Source of the DNA: Xanthoparmelia taractica
Lineage: Eukaryota > Ascomycota > Lecanoromycetes > Lecanorales > Parmeliaceae
Assembly (NCBI GenBank): GCA_033085395.1
Contig: JANQBS010000145.1
Location: 39,269-103,268, forward strand
DNA: 64,000 nt
Reading direction: 5' to 3'
Shown: positions 11,035-23,303 of the stretch, piece by piece
How the letters are laid out: each line of letters begins with the position of its first letter
Numbering within the stretch: position 1 is the first letter of the stretch
The notes under the pieces: model-generated
Database searches by the model: none
What the model was told of the DNA's origin: nothing
Seen by the model: the letters and a program-made list of their open reading frames with translations, nothing else
Translations under genes and position numbers: made by a program

Positions 11035-12327
11035 ATGCATCTGTCCCGACGGAGCAAGCTTTTTACCATTACGTTATACTGTCTCTACCTTCCCACAATA
11101 GCTCGAGGTCTACCGTACAACTTCGACGAGCTAGTTGTCCGCGCCGAAGTAGTGGACCTGGACCCCGTCGTCGAAGACACAGCCGGGGTTCATGATGATG
11201 AGACCACCGCTGCAACAGGTACGCAGAACTCGGGGTCTGACACATCAACGGGTAAGTTCCCCTTACATGACGGGACTACCTACTTTTAAACCAACCGCAG
11301 AGTATGACTGGCCCTGGCCAACGATCCCCGACTCCGGCGCACACAACGGAATAAGTGACGGTTTCGACTCCGCTGAGCGTCCCTATATCAACTTCGCCTT
11401 GAATACAATCGAAGGCGCCATACCCGCAGAGCGTCGCAGTCCCGTCTTCTTCACAGACGTGAAGCCGCCTCCCCCGGATAACTTCATAGAAGAACACCTG
11501 GGCGGCAACGGCTGGGACTACTTTGATGCGTTCCCAGAGGGCTGGGAAGACAGTTTTGGGACCCAGAGAGGGCGGCCATTGTCAGATTCCGAGTATTGGC
11601 TTCTTGTCAACAGGGCTTCGAATGGTACGAATATCCGTCCCCAACGTTCCCCACCAGGGTGTAATTAGGTAGAGGTATCGACTAACTCCGAATACATAGC
11701 CATGGCTCGAAGCAACATGAAGCCCGAAGTCTTCGTGAGCATGGACTCAGAAGGCGGAACCCGAAGCGTCTTCAATGGGGTCCAAACCTACGATGGCAAA
11801 GGCGACATTAATAACCCCGCAACATGGAAAACTACAAATAAGGGTAATTCCTACTCTCGAGATCACATTTCGAAGGATATGCATACAGAACTGACGTGCT
11901 TCTTATGGCAGGTGTGGGACAAATATTCTATCAGACCGAACTCCCAGTTCTCATGCGCAATCCCAACACCAAAAAGATCACCGCATACCACAAGAACGCT
12001 CAAGGGGATTACGAATTCACTACGCAGTGGGACGCCAGTTGGCCCACATCTCATGTAAGCCGTACTCTTGTTACCCTCTCACAAATGCGCTGTCAAAGAA
12101 CGTTGCCGTTGCAGAGGTAGGAGTCCTGTGAAGGACCAGAACCTCACCCTCCAGTCACGAATCTTACACAGCAGCTAACCACACCATCCTAGCCAAACTA
12201 CAAACCACGCGACTACCTTCCCGAGCTGCCCCTCGACAGCGCGGACGGAGGACCCGACATGGTTCCATTCTCCACACCCGATGACCAGGCGCCTCAAAAA
12301 TGGGTAGACGGGTACCCTCACAAGTAG
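11035..12327 (+). CDS. Secreted hypothetical protein, five exons
   Basis: I read five exons: 11035-11251, 11301-11624, 11700-11843, 11912-12054 and 12193-12327. Together they give 963 bases and 320 residues with all phases matching. Introns are 49, 75, 68 and 138 bp with GTAAGT, GTACGA, GTAATT and GTAAGC donors; a CTAAC-type branch site precedes the acceptors of introns 2 and 4. The N-terminus MHLSRRSKLFTITLYCLYLP is a signal peptide ending about ARG|LP. The mature protein is acidic at first (residues 30-75). It then contains YDWPWPTIPDSG, a motif FFTDVKPPPPDNFIEEHLGG, and an end piece PDMVPFSTPDDQAPQKWVDG. No family is recognised. Gene structure is well supported; function is unknown. Confidence 0.7.
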
Positions 12328-13201
12328 ATAGGGTCGTGTGAACGAGTATTGTGGCCAGCCGAGAAGGATGAGGTGCGGGCAGGACTACCAAACGCCTGTT
12401 TAAAGCAATTTCTGGATACTTTACTCATGAGGGAATGCGGCTGGAAGGACGGATGAATGTCTGGATGCCCTCGCCTTCTGTAATCTCTCTTCTATTCTTT
12501 CCATTTGTTCTTGCTCTCTTTTTTCCTTTTTCTCCTTTTTCCGTTTTCTTTCTGACTGTTCAACTTCACCCACAGCCTTGTCGAGCAAGAGCATCGCGGT
12601 GTAATTTCAGCATTAGACGACGATGTCTAGGATACTTTACTTACATTACCTTCTAAAGTGATACGAAAGCGACTGTTAATTGCGCCAATGTCTTTCTTGT
12701 ACCCAACTATCACCGTACTCATCCTTTATAGACAAATGTATCTACAAAGTCATCTCATGCTGCTTCAATTGCCTAGTTAGGCTGAAAACCCAGGGAGGCC
12801 ACGCGTACTGGGGCTCTTTTACTCAGGACTTCTCGATACATGCATATTCGAAGCCTAATACTTCCACGCTCCCCACGGCAAATGTCTGTGAGAAGCGCGG
12901 TATTATCATTGTTGTTGAGAGATGACCGATATGCCTATAAGCATGTTGCGTAACCGAAGGTGGCGTCGCCTGGAACTGCCACGCCAGGTGATCGGCGTGC
13001 ATCGCGTCGTCCGCAAACTTTCTATGGCGGCGCCATTGATGATATCAGTCCTAAAGTATCAAGAGAAAAACAAGAACAGTCCGGTGAGGTTATTAATATG
13101 TTCGCATAGCGTTTGGTATAAAAGCGTTGGAGAAGGGGTAGTTTTGATCAAAGTTGTAGAAAAGCCCACTCGCACTGACTTGCAAAACTGTTCTTCTCAT
13201 C
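12328..13201. other. Intergenic, CT-rich 3' flank
   Basis: A pyrimidine-rich run (about 12475-12560) follows the secreted-protein gene and is probably its 3' flank. The rest is the upstream region of the beta-propeller gene. No gene is recognised. Confidence 0.4.
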
Positions 13202-14192
13202 ATGGATTTTTCCAATTCTGCTTGGGCTTTGTGCGCAATCATACCATTCAGCGTAGCACTCGATCCTACTCGTCTCTTGTACCAATTTCCCAAAGGCACA
13301 TGGATTGAGAATCTCTTCGTCCGCCCTTCTGGCTCACTTCTTCTCACCCTAATCACGACCCCAGATCTGTACCTCATTGACCCTTTAGCTCAAGACCCCA
13401 AAGCCTCAGTTAGTGCACACTTTCTCCTCTAGTCTTTGGCTCACCGGCATCACCGAAACAGAGCCCGACACATACTATCTCATCGGCGCAAATAGCACCT
13501 ACGAGACTATATCGCCGACGCCAGGATCGAACCGCATATACCGTGTCTACCTTCCTAAGCCTTCCGGCCCACCAGAGATTAACGTTGCCGCCGTCGTCAA
13601 GGATGCTGTGTTCCTCAATGGCCTCATTGCGCTCAATCCCACCACCTTACTCGCCTCCGACTCAACCCTAGGGGTTGTCTGGGCCATCGACACCGCAACC
13701 GGCGCCTCGCGTATCGTAATAAAAGACCCTCTTATGGCACCGACGCCAGCAATTCCAAAAATTGGCGTAAACGGCATCAGGTTCTTCGGAGACCACACGC
13801 TCTACTTCGTCAACTCGGCGCAAGCCCTGCTGGCCAAGATCCCCATCAATGCAAACGGCACTGCCGCCGGCCCAGCAAAGGAAATTGCTTCTGCAGTCAA
13901 GGGAACATTCTATGATGATTTTGCGCTCAGCCGACACGGCGACGCGTTCATAACGACAGGCCCGGGAGATTCGATCGCAGAGGTCACGCGCAATGGGACC
14001 CAGCGAATAATCGCCGGTCAGGTGAATACGACTGAGATCGCGCAGCCGACGAGTGCACAGTTTGGACGGACGCTAGAAGATCGGAATGTGCTGTATGTGA
14101 CTACTGCTGGTGGTTTGGCGTTTCCGATTGATGGGGACGTGGTGGTTGGGGGGCAGGTTGTGGCTGTTGATACTAGTGGGAACGCGCGGTAG
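13202..14192 (+). pseudogene. SMP-30/gluconolactonase-like beta-propeller gene with one frameshift
   Basis: The gene encodes a secreted six-bladed-propeller-type protein. The frame from ATG 13202 has a short hydrophobic start (SAWALCAIIPFSVAL) and then LYQFPKGTWIENLFVRPSGSL and LYLIDP. It stops at 13432, whereas the homologous continuation (VHTFSSSLWLTGI onwards) lies in another frame from about 13410 to 14192. Removing one base in 13406-13410 joins the two. No GT-AG intron of realistic size can do so. Later blades show GLIALNPTTLLASDSTLGVVWAID, NGIRFFGDHTLYFVNSAQ and DDFALSRHGDAFITTGPG, typical of SMP-30/strictosidine-synthase-like propellers. The total after repair would be about 330 residues, a normal length. 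It could be a young pseudogene or an assembly error. Confidence 0.7.
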
Positions 14193-15581
14193 ATTCTCAT
14201 GATCGAGATCTAGATTGACCAGGTGGGTGGGTGGAAACTGAATCATAGATAGAAAGGGAAGCGGCCAAGTTCAAGTTGGCCAAGATACCTCGCCCTTCTC
14301 CCTGTGATATTATCGGGCGGTTATTGAGTATTTAGAAATTTCGATCGGAACGCTTTGGGCGAGCGGTGGACCATGAAATCTTTGCTGAATGATATAGCCT
14401 TGAACAGTCTGGACATAGTTTTTCCTCCACCTGTCGCCACTCTCTCCATTTAAAGTTACGAAAGTCGTTAAGCAACGCGTCTTTTGCTTGCGATATCAAT
14501 TAACAAGCAAGGTTGACCCCAGACCCGCTCAGTCCCATGAGAGCGTTCGCGTCCTAAAGGTAATGTACTGGTGATGTAGCATCTGCAGTGTCAACCGGCG
14601 CTATGACGAATACCGGTTCGTTATTAGTGCAATAACAGAAAACAATACCATAACCACTTTTGTCACAGCTAGAGTAATTCAAACATTGGCACCATCTTTC
14701 TCAGCAGCTTCATCACCGAGTGGTTTCTAAGCGTCTAATGGCTGATAAAGCGGTAGTCGCAATCATCGGAGCCCTACCTGGAGTTGCTGTCCTTGCAATC
14801 ACCACACTGGTACGTGTACGCAATCCTTCCAAGCTGAGTGCAGAAACCTCGCCGCTCCGTGGAAACGGGATGCCTGGCATGTCCAGACATGAGATGCATC
14901 TTGAGGTTGTAGGCTCGGAATACCGTTGCAAGCAGATTTCCATTGCTTTACCGCTGAACATGAGGGTACAAGAACAGGTAAGATAATGTAGGAGCTGGGG
15001 ACACGAACCTAGCGGTCCTCTCGTCAAGAGCAGTTGTGGGAATCTCGACTGGTGCGTGGCATCAGCGGTCATCGCTTCCTATCAGCCGGAATGTTTCGAA
15101 AGCACGGCAGTATGAATAAGACACTCGCTGCTGCTACCGGCTGTGTCTTCTTGGCTTCATGGTGGTCTACGCATACCTGATGCATTGCGGATAGTAGCCT
15201 TGTCATCGTACTCTACGATGTGGACGAAGATGGGTGTTCTGTAAGTCACGTGCCTTGAAGCACTAGCAGACCAGCTAGCGGCATCCGGATAGAAATATCG
15301 CCGAACCAATTGACCAAGGCAATCCGTCCTAGGTATACCTACCTTATGGAATTTAAGCCCCCATTTTCAATATTCAAAGCCGTGTTGGCTGGAGGATGGA
15401 GACGTCCTGGCTGTTAGATTGGTCAGTCGCCATGGCCATGGCAGCTCAAGCACTTGATCGAATCTTCGTCAAGGCCTCTTTCTATCCAGTGCTACCTCGA
15501 AGATTAGGAAGGAGTAGCAGTCCGACCCTACTGCGTGAACGATATTCAAGTTGATGTACCTGAGCATATCAAGAGGCCAAC
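14193..15581. other. Intergenic region (1.4 kb)
   Basis: Nothing is recognised between the propeller gene and the P450. Open frames up to 119 codons on opposite strands at 14713-15072 mirror each other and have no family features. Confidence 0.4.
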
Positions 15582-17402
15582 ATGATGCAGTTCCTTCAGC
15601 TGTTAGACGCGCGGTACATTTGGAGAGCAGTACTCCTGCTTCTCGCTGTCTCCATTGTACAATTTTCCATTAGACTCTACAGTCATCGACGCGCTCTCAA
15701 TGGACTGGTATGCCATTAAGACACTACTACCAGTCATCAACACTTCACTAACGCAGCCCAGCCAAAACCACCTTTCAGTTTCTGGTTCGGCCACCTCCCC
15801 GCAATCGGCAAGCTAATGCAAACACTTCCTCCCGAATGCGCTCCCCAAGTTATGATACATTACTTCCGCACCCAATACAAACTCCCTCCAGTATTCTACC
15901 TTGATACCTGGCCCTTCGCCGACCCGATCTGCGCTATAGTCGACCCAGACGTTGCATTCAAGTTACTGTGCAAAATTCGCTTCCGAAGCATAAGGCTGTA
16001 CCAGAGGCTATATGGCCTTTGACAGGGGAAAAGTCACTGGTGGCAATGGATGGACTGGAACACAAGAGGTGGAGGGCTATCTTCAACCCAGGATTCTCTA
16101 GCGCTCATCTCATGACGCTTGTGGACGGGATTGTAGATGATACCATGTTGTTCATGGACATCCTTGGGAGACACGATAAGGAGCAGGATATATTCTCATT
16201 GGAGGAAGCCGCAACAAGGGCGACGTTAGATATCATTGGGAGAGTTGTGCTGTATGTGCAATTGTGTTTGGAAGTCGGCAGCGAAGACTTATAATCTCGC
16301 AGAAACATACAGATGCACGCCCAGACATCTGAGAACGACTTCGTCTCAGCTTTCCGCAATCAGTTGACGTGGCTCCTAAGGTCCAACGAAGTGAATCCAT
16401 TTGTGCTGTTCAATCCTATGCGGCCCATCGTTTTTCAATACAACAAGTGGAGGATGGACAGTTTTATTGGAAAAGCCTTGGATGAGCGTTTTCGGTCCCG
16501 ACCTGACAAAGAGGCTGCCGATGGCCGCGCGACGAAGCGCAGTAGACCGGTCATCGATCTGGCTCTCGACGCATATCACGAAGAAGGCGCCAAGTATACA
16601 GCGGCCGGCATCGATGCTACTTTCAAGAAATTCGCCATAAATCAGATTAAGACATTTATGTTTGGAGGTCATGATACTACAAGCTCTACTATCTGCTATG
16701 TTGCTTATGCCCTTTCGGAACATCCAGAGGCTCTTCGCAAAGTCCGACATGAGTATGATGATGTATTTGGGACGAATGTGGAGCAGACACCGCATCTGAT
16801 CAAGAGGGATCCATACCTGCTGAACAAGTTGCCGTACACGGTTGCCGTTATCAAGGAGGTACTGCGACTGTATCCTCCGGTAAGTACTGTACGCAAAGGT
16901 CTGCCAGGATTTTTCCTCCATCATGATGGCAAACAGTACCCCACTGAAGGTATGCGCAACAAGTTCCATCAGACCTTTGTCCGTTGGTGCTGCATCTATT
17001 GACCGCTGAGCAGGCTTCATGGTTTGGGCCGTCTCTCATGCCATCCATCACTCCCCTGATTTGTGGCCCTCGCCTCACTCGTTCATACCAGAACGGTGGC
17101 TCGTCAAAGAAGGTGATCCTCTTTTCCCCATCAAAGGTGCTTGGCGACCCTTCGAATTTGGCCCGAGGCATTGTATTGGGATTGAGCTTGCTATGATTGA
17201 GATCAAAGTGATTATGGCGCTTATGCTACGGTTCTTCGACATCAAGATTGCGTACAAGGAGCTCGATGCTAAAGATGCCAAGGACGGGCTGAAGATGGGG
17301 CTTAGGACGACACCTGATGGCGAGAGGGCGTATCAGGTTAGAATTGCGACTATGAAGCCGGTGGATGGTATGCCTGCGAGGGTGATGAGAAGGAAGGTTT
17401 GA
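15582..17402 (+). pseudogene. Cytochrome P450 gene with one frameshift
   Basis: This is a microsomal P450 monooxygenase. I read exons 15582-15707, 15762-16255, 16313-16949 and 17014-17402 (introns of 54, 57 and 64 bp). The total, 1646 bases, is one short of a full frame, and adding one base gives 548 codons plus stop. The missing base is in 15960-15964, where the frame runs from DPDVAFK into VQNSLPKHKAVPEAIWPLTG. Present are an N-terminal membrane anchor (RAVLLLLAVSIVQF), the I-helix FGGHDTTSST, the ExxR motif KEVLRLYPP, the PERW meander (FIPERW) and the haem loop FEFGPRHCIG with its Cys ligand. It looks like the sterigmatocystin-pathway-type P450s often found in secondary metabolism. No polyketide synthase or peptide synthetase lies nearby. 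Either an assembly indel or a recent loss of function. Confidence 0.8.
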
Positions 17403-18566
17403 GGCTAAATATCAACGCTCTATAAAACAAATTCTCTGAGGCGACCGGTGGCGAATGTCCTTCGTGATGCAGGGAGTGCCACGATAAAGCACGCACCAAA
17501 ACGTCCATATCGATCCCGTGGATGTCAATATCGCCATCTCAATCGCATCACACGCATGACATCAATCTTTAAAAACCCAAAATCCCCATACGCTCGATCG
17601 CCCTCGCCCTCGTCCTTTCCCCTCCCCTTCCTCGGCGAAGAGAGCCGAGTCACATTATCATGGCTTCCCCTACCTTAATTGAGAGAGCCAAAGGAGGTCT
17701 GCACTTTGCCTCAACTACATTACACATCCCGCAACGTGGGGAGTGGGGGTCGGGGTTTTTGACTCCATCTTCCTCTAATCCATGTGCCTCTACCATGGTA
17801 TTGAATCACACTCGTACCTAAGATACTCCCTCTGCCTACTTTAGTTATACCACACCTACTCTACCTACCATTCATCGCTAAGAAAAGCCCGACATCGCGC
17901 CCTCATCCCATCCCCCAGCCACCTTACCTATCTTACCTTATCTCCCAAATCCCAACGAACCACAAACAAAATTCCCACCTACCGCAAATCCATCAGATAC
18001 ATACCCTCACACTTCCTCTCTCTCTGTATCTCAATGAATCTATGTCTCTCTCCCCCTCTCTCTCCTTCTGACCTTCTCCACCACTCCTTCCTTCCAAGAC
18101 GCCATCAAAAGCCATCTCTCGCACTCCACCCCATTCTCGCATTCTCCCATCCTACCATTCCCCTCATCACAAAAAATCTACCTATCAATTCCTCCCTGCC
18201 TGCTCGCGTCTAGGTCAGGTCCAAGGAGACAAAGTCGCCGCTTAACGAACGTACAAATGGACAAAATGGACAATGGGAGACGATATTGCAGCGCCTTGCT
18301 GAGTGAGTGAGTGAGGGAGATGGCAGTGATGATGATGATGAACAGTTTGAATATCCAAGTTAGGTAGGTTGGAGTAGGTAGATAGATGTAGGGAGATGTG
18401 TAGAGAGTAGGCTAAATACATAGAGGCGCGCGCGAGCCGCCGGTGTGTGTACTTCATGCAGGTATGCCACGCCCTGGGGGGTTGGGGGGTAACGAGGCTA
18501 GTAGTCCTCGCTTGGCGGCTGGTGAAAGAAAAATATGCTCCCAAATCAAGTGATAGTCTAGGGTTG

Positions 18567-18595
18567 ATTTGATTTGATTTGATTTGAATTGCTTA
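18567..18595. repeat. (GATTT)n microsatellite
   Basis: The unit GATTT is repeated about five times, the last copy diverged to GAATT. A simple slippage-prone tract in non-coding DNA. Confidence 0.8.
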
Positions 18596-18689
18596 TCCGA
18601 TATCACCTTACTTAGGCACGCGACCTCGACTACCTAAAGTACTTCGTTTAACACTCAGTCGACTGCCCAACGACCGGCGTATGAACATG

Positions 18690-18723
18690 ATCCCCCCACC
18701 CCCACCCCCACCCCCACCCCAAC
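18690..18723. repeat. (CCCCCA)n tract
   Basis: Five near-perfect copies of CCCCCA occur. The opposite strand carries runs of five G separated by one T, which is the layout of a possible G-quadruplex. Confidence 0.8.
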
Positions 18724-20391
18724 CTCTCATCGATAACAACAGTCTACTACAGTACATACTCTAGGGATCTCCAATCATGCGGCACCAATACCTATGTTTT
18801 GAGCTCCGTTTTCCCGAACAAGTGCCGTACAAATCCGCGAAATTGAATGCTCGCTCTTCGGACCCTTTTCCCCCTCCTTTGACACTGATGCGTTCGCGGT
18901 GACGTTGATGATGAAAGCAATCAGCGTCGGGCTCGGAGCAGTGTTCCATCCAGCTCAAACCAGCGCAATGTATGGATTCCGAGCCGGGCAGTCGTGGTAA
19001 ACGCTGAAGCTAGCGACCTCTGCAAGACGCTAACGCAATGTGGATGTTTTCGAGTTTGGTGACTGCATTTTTGGTTATCCTATTGCGGGCTTCCCTCTTC
19101 CTAGTGGCGAATCTTCCTAGGGCGTTCAGGCGACCATTGTTTCCATCTGTATTCAACTAGAGCAGTCGTTCTCTTGGTGCTGGAAAACCGAGGGCTAGGT
19201 GAGACAGATAGCGTGGTGAAATGGCTGCAAGGTCAATAGGGCGACCGAAACTTCGTAAAGAGATATCGTGGTCTTTGGGTCGAAATGTGGGCTGAAACAA
19301 TTGAACTACCTCCAAAAAAGTTTCATCGCCCTTATAATCTTGAGTTACCTGGCATACTCTATCCATCTCCTGTCTTAGGGGACGAGTTACATAGCGGCAG
19401 CACTGGTATTGGATACCGCTTGAATATAAAGACGCAAACTCTTAAAGAAGACTGCTCTCCCTTTCGTGACATGATCGTCATCAAAGATGCACTGAAGACG
19501 ACAGTAGTAGCGAGTACCATCTCTGATAAAAGTTTTGCGCGGGAACTTGTTGAGTGGCTTATGCTCGTCTTGTATCTAATGCACTCAACAAAGTGGATCG
19601 CAAAGATTTTGTTTGCGAACAGTCCATCTGAAGATGTGGATTATTGTAAAGCAGTGGTCAGCAAATGCGAAGCAACTCCACCACCTCCTTCGACTTCCGC
19701 ATGCATGTGAGCCAAATACGTTCCAATCAGCCGTCATTGACTGCTTCCACAGCGCAAGATCACTCTCACTTGGGCCTGCGTATTTCATGAATCTTTTTTT
19801 CAACGTCCTCATTGTCTTAGCCGATCGGCGCATACTTCCCATCCTCTCCAGTCCTCATTCAAGCCAGTATATCGATCCGTTCTTGGATTGCGGTTGTTGG
19901 AGCTCATGATTCTCTGATGTGGCAATTCCAAGCGATTACTGTTCTGTCCTTTCGCATGTCGCGTCTCGGGTCGGGCCTTTGTTGTGGGTACCTGAAAAAT
20001 TGAGCGAATACAATTCAGCTGCGCGACCCTACCAGTTGAGCAGTTCGCAAATTCCTGGTGCGGATCAAAGCACGTCGTGTGAAGAGTGGGACTTACAGTA
20101 CACCGTGCATGTCTGGCAAGAGATCATCCCACTCTCCATGTCCTGAAATAGAATCCTCGGTCTCCAAGTCACTACATTAAAATGACTTGGTTGTAGTGAC
20201 GTCGTCAATTTTCCGCCTAAGTGCCCTATTCTGTCTTCTTCTGCTCATTTTTGCCATTGTAATTAAATCGCTGCGAGACCATGCGCCATTAATCAATCAT
20301 ACAAGTGGCCGCTGTATTGCAGTCAACGCTCGCTGATCGAATCGAGGTTTTCGAACACCCACTCAAGCTTACATTTGCCAAGAAATATCTG

Positions 20392-21088
20392 ATGATGCAC
20401 GCTCTTTCAATATTACCTATACTCGTGATCGCCAGCTCTGCTTGCACCGCACTCGCAGCGACGGTTCCCGTCCAAAGTAGATCCAAAAGCTTAGCAGCTA
20501 GGACCCAACTCTCACCTCCATCCGCGGCCCTCCGAATCCTGAACCTGACAACGATGTAAGTCCTTTTCACACGGATGACCAATCTTTCAACTGCGTCTCT
20601 TAATGTTAACGTATCTCCAAAGCCATACAGGGCTTTGGCCAAAAGCCCCCTGGACCTACCGAATCCCTGGCCACTCACCCCAGCATCTCCTCTTCGAAGA
20701 AATTACTCCCGACGATACCGGTCTCGAAGGCCAACAGTCCACACTCCATGCCTGTGACGAGATTGTCCGCTGGTTGTGGGAGAATTATAAAGCAGACCAG
20801 AATGTCGAAAAAGCCATTCTGCAAACGAGCTATTTCAATGGTAAAAAAGAAGGACGTGTAGTAGTGTTGCTGGTACCCATTACAGTAAGCGATGTGATCG
20901 GCAGAGAGCTAGCGTTGGACAGTATGAGAGCATTGGAGAATCTAGTTTGGAGATATGGTGGCCATAGTCTTGAGTGCGAGATTTGGTCAGAAGGGAGAGT
21001 AAGGGGAAGGATCTCGATCTCAATTACGCTCTCGAAGACAGAGGACGTCGGAGTTTCCGATACTGTGGCTGTGGCAAGTAGTAAGTAA
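20392..21088 (+). CDS. Small secreted protein of unknown function
   Basis: I read two exons, 20392-20555 and 20623-21088. The 67-bp intron has a GTAAGT donor, a GTTAAC-type branch site and an AAAG acceptor. The product is 209 residues (208 if Met2 is used). The signal peptide MMHALSILPILVIASSACTALA is clear. The mature part starts with a Ser/Arg-rich stretch (to about residue 45) and continues with HTGLWPKAPWTYRIPGH, CDEIVRWLWENY and VVVLLVPITVSDV. Two cysteines remain in the mature part. I do not recognise a domain. Size and signal would fit an effector-like or matrix protein, but that is only inference. Confidence 0.65.
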
Positions 21089-21406
21089 GGGTAGTATCTG
21101 TTGGACTCTCCACCGATGGGCCCAGGTGAAGGAACTTTCCGGGCGTTCATCGGGATTTTTATATTCGTACCCTCTAAGCGCGGTAGCTAGGAGTCTCCAA
21201 GGGCCTTGCGATAATGATCTAGCGATGACGAAACCTGGCTGTAATATCACTCCATCAGTCAAGATAATTTTTCCTGGAATCGTTTAGCACCTACTAGATA
21301 GACGAGGAGGAATGGAGGTCAATCAGGCACCGTTTCCGTGGTTAGCGTATCGAAGTTTCCAGGCCAGCCAAATTCTCGATCAGAGTCTGCTTCGTCCTCT
21401 GACTGG

Positions 21407-22741
21407 CTATCTACAACCTCTTCTCGTTTGCGCTTCAATGATGTAGCTGGCACAACTAATAGCTCGTTCAGTCTCGTCTTTGTGTGATTTACATAGATTT
21501 CCCGGAGACCACTCTGTCTCCTTTAGCAATGCTTTCATACCACAATCGGAAGCATTTACCGTCTCGATCGTGAACATCACGACTTTGCCAACGCCTTCAC
21601 AGGAAACTCCCTTGGCTTTTATCACCCCGGCAAGTCTTATCCCTGGGACATATTCCCCTTGACTGCTCGCTGCATCCGTAGCTTGAAATATCCAGTCGCG
21701 AAAGATCACAATGCGCGTACTTATTCCAGTATCCCATGCGGTCCCAGAGATCGCTGGATACATTACGGCACCACTCTCTGTTCCGACTCTGGTGGTCATT
21801 TGGCTCGTTAGTAGGATCGCAATGTTCCTAGTTGCGGCGAGTCTGCTGATCTTGACTATGAAGTCACCCATCACTGCCCAACGCCTGCCTGACGCCCATT
21901 GCGCCGCGTCGCTTTTCTTGGCTGCTGGCTGTTGGCTGCTTGCATTCTCGCCTGTCTTGGGAAAAGCCATGGCGAACAAGGTCGAGATAGAGTCAACGAC
22001 TATGAGACTGGTGTTTGTAGGCGGAAAGGATGAAGAGTGGTGTGTCAGGAGAGCTAGTAGGTGAGGCAACGATGGTGTGAAGAAATGATGAGACCTTTTG
22101 AGACAGTCGTCCACAGACTCTGAATCCGACGTTACTTCTTCTTGTTCAGGTATATGGAAGTCAGAGAGCATGTCTCGTAGTCTAGGGCCGAAAATCTCAT
22201 AGGAAGAATCTATACTTAGTAAGTAAGAATATTGTGTTCGAAACCGATGAGGCTATCGCTCAAAATCTCTTACCTACCCACACCACGGATTCGCCCGAGC
22301 GCAGAGCGCTTACAGCAATCTGCATTCTGATTTATGATATCGATATCAGCGAAAAGCTGGCTTAACAACTCGCGCAACGCTAAATGTCGAGATACGTGAT
22401 CTTGACAAGTAAATGTGACGATGAAAACGCTGCACTTACGCGAATGCCGTTTTGCCAATTCCGGGAGGACCAAATATCTCTGTCACTTCTCCACGTGAGA
22501 TACCACCGGGAAGAGCAGCCTGACTCGAGTGGTCATACTCCCTGCCTTGCAAAATGGCATCAAGCCTCTTTAGTCCGGTTGAGATTGGCCTTCTCGGAGT
22601 CGAAGATATATCTTGAAGCGCTTGGGAGGCAGATACCGTGGGGAGACGGTCTTGCAGTTCTTAGTCCGGAAAGGGCCTGACGCTTTGAAGATACATACGA
22701 GGCGAAGAGGAAGAGAAGTTGTTAATATCCGAGCTGGCCAT
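21407..22741 (-). CDS. Rad51-family recombination mediator (Rad55/Rhp55-like), C-terminus frameshifted
   Basis: A RecA/Rad51-superfamily ATPase acting in homologous recombination. I read four exons on the minus strand: 22741-22699, 22659-22440, 22326-22274 and 22209-21407 (introns 40, 113 and 64 bp), giving 372 residues. The Walker A motif is GPPGIGKT just before intron 2; Walker B is SLIVVDS. LTSQMTTRVG is the L2-like region, and VSALRSGESVVWVD is the usual strand after Walker A. The last 34 residues look wrong. Shifting one base in the CCGGG at 21501-21505 restores a family-like tail (REIYVNHTKTRLNE) and an acidic end, with the stop moving to 21319 and the total to 401 residues. Rad55 versus Rad57 or another paralogue cannot be fixed by eye. 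Confidence 0.75.
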
Positions 22742-23303
22742 TTCGATCAACCGCAGTCATAAGGACTCTCACACTATCCAATCAGTATGTGGCAATTGGC
22801 CATCTATTGAGCAAATCATCGATATATAATATAGATTCCATGTAGCTGTCATGCGAAGCAGAAGGACTGTAATGTTGGGCTTAGAAGGACAAGAACCAAT
22901 GGAAAGAATCCCTTAGCCTAAGGTCTGGCTTGGCGCCAAGTATTCCTAAATATGATCGACTTCCGAGAGGGGCAATCAAGTGAATGAAAGTCACCACGCT
23001 ATGAGTCAGCGTTGCTTAGGTATAAAATTTACACCAACCCGTTGACCGCCATGCTCCACATCATACACTCGAGTCTCTCATCACAAGGTTTAATCCTCAG
23101 CGTTGACACAGGCGCAGCGGTCGAGGAACCCCGTTTAGGACTTCAAGTTGCCCAGCACCCTTGAGACTGGATCTGGTTCACGACTCGTGGCTGTTAGTGA
23201 CCTTGATTTGACTGCGGCCAAGCAGGCTCCGGAGGGACACGATACGCAGGTCATCATCACTGGCCTCTCTCGGCAACGCTGCCATCAAATATCCAGACTC
23301 AAG
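22742..23303. other. Divergent promoter region
   Basis: About 560 bp lies between the starts of the Rad55-like gene (leftward) and the MOSC gene (rightward). The MOSC frame stays open for 52 codons upstream of its first ATG but begins only at a TTG. A short upstream ATG frame at 23051 ends in TGA before the MOSC start and could act as an upstream ORF. Confidence 0.45.

Larger units (their letters stand above)
17403..20391. other. Long intergenic region (3 kb) with low-complexity tracts
   Basis: Between the P450 and the next gene I see no convincing coding region. The stretch 17830-18230 is strongly pyrimidine-rich on the plus strand, like a long leader or promoter. Simple repeats at 18300, 18568 and 18690 are listed where notable. 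A 141-codon frame at 19285-19710 has no family features and is not called. Confidence 0.45.

Noticed and set aside
13400..13440. Intron joining the two propeller halves
   Set aside because: The only GT-AG pair near the junction gives an intron of about 19 bases, far too short.
11035..17402. Secondary metabolite gene cluster
   Set aside because: A P450, a propeller protein and a secreted protein are close together, but no polyketide synthase, peptide synthetase, terpene synthase or cluster regulator is present.
19285..19710. 141-codon plus-strand frame
   Set aside because: No recognised motifs, no splice context and no conserved-looking composition.
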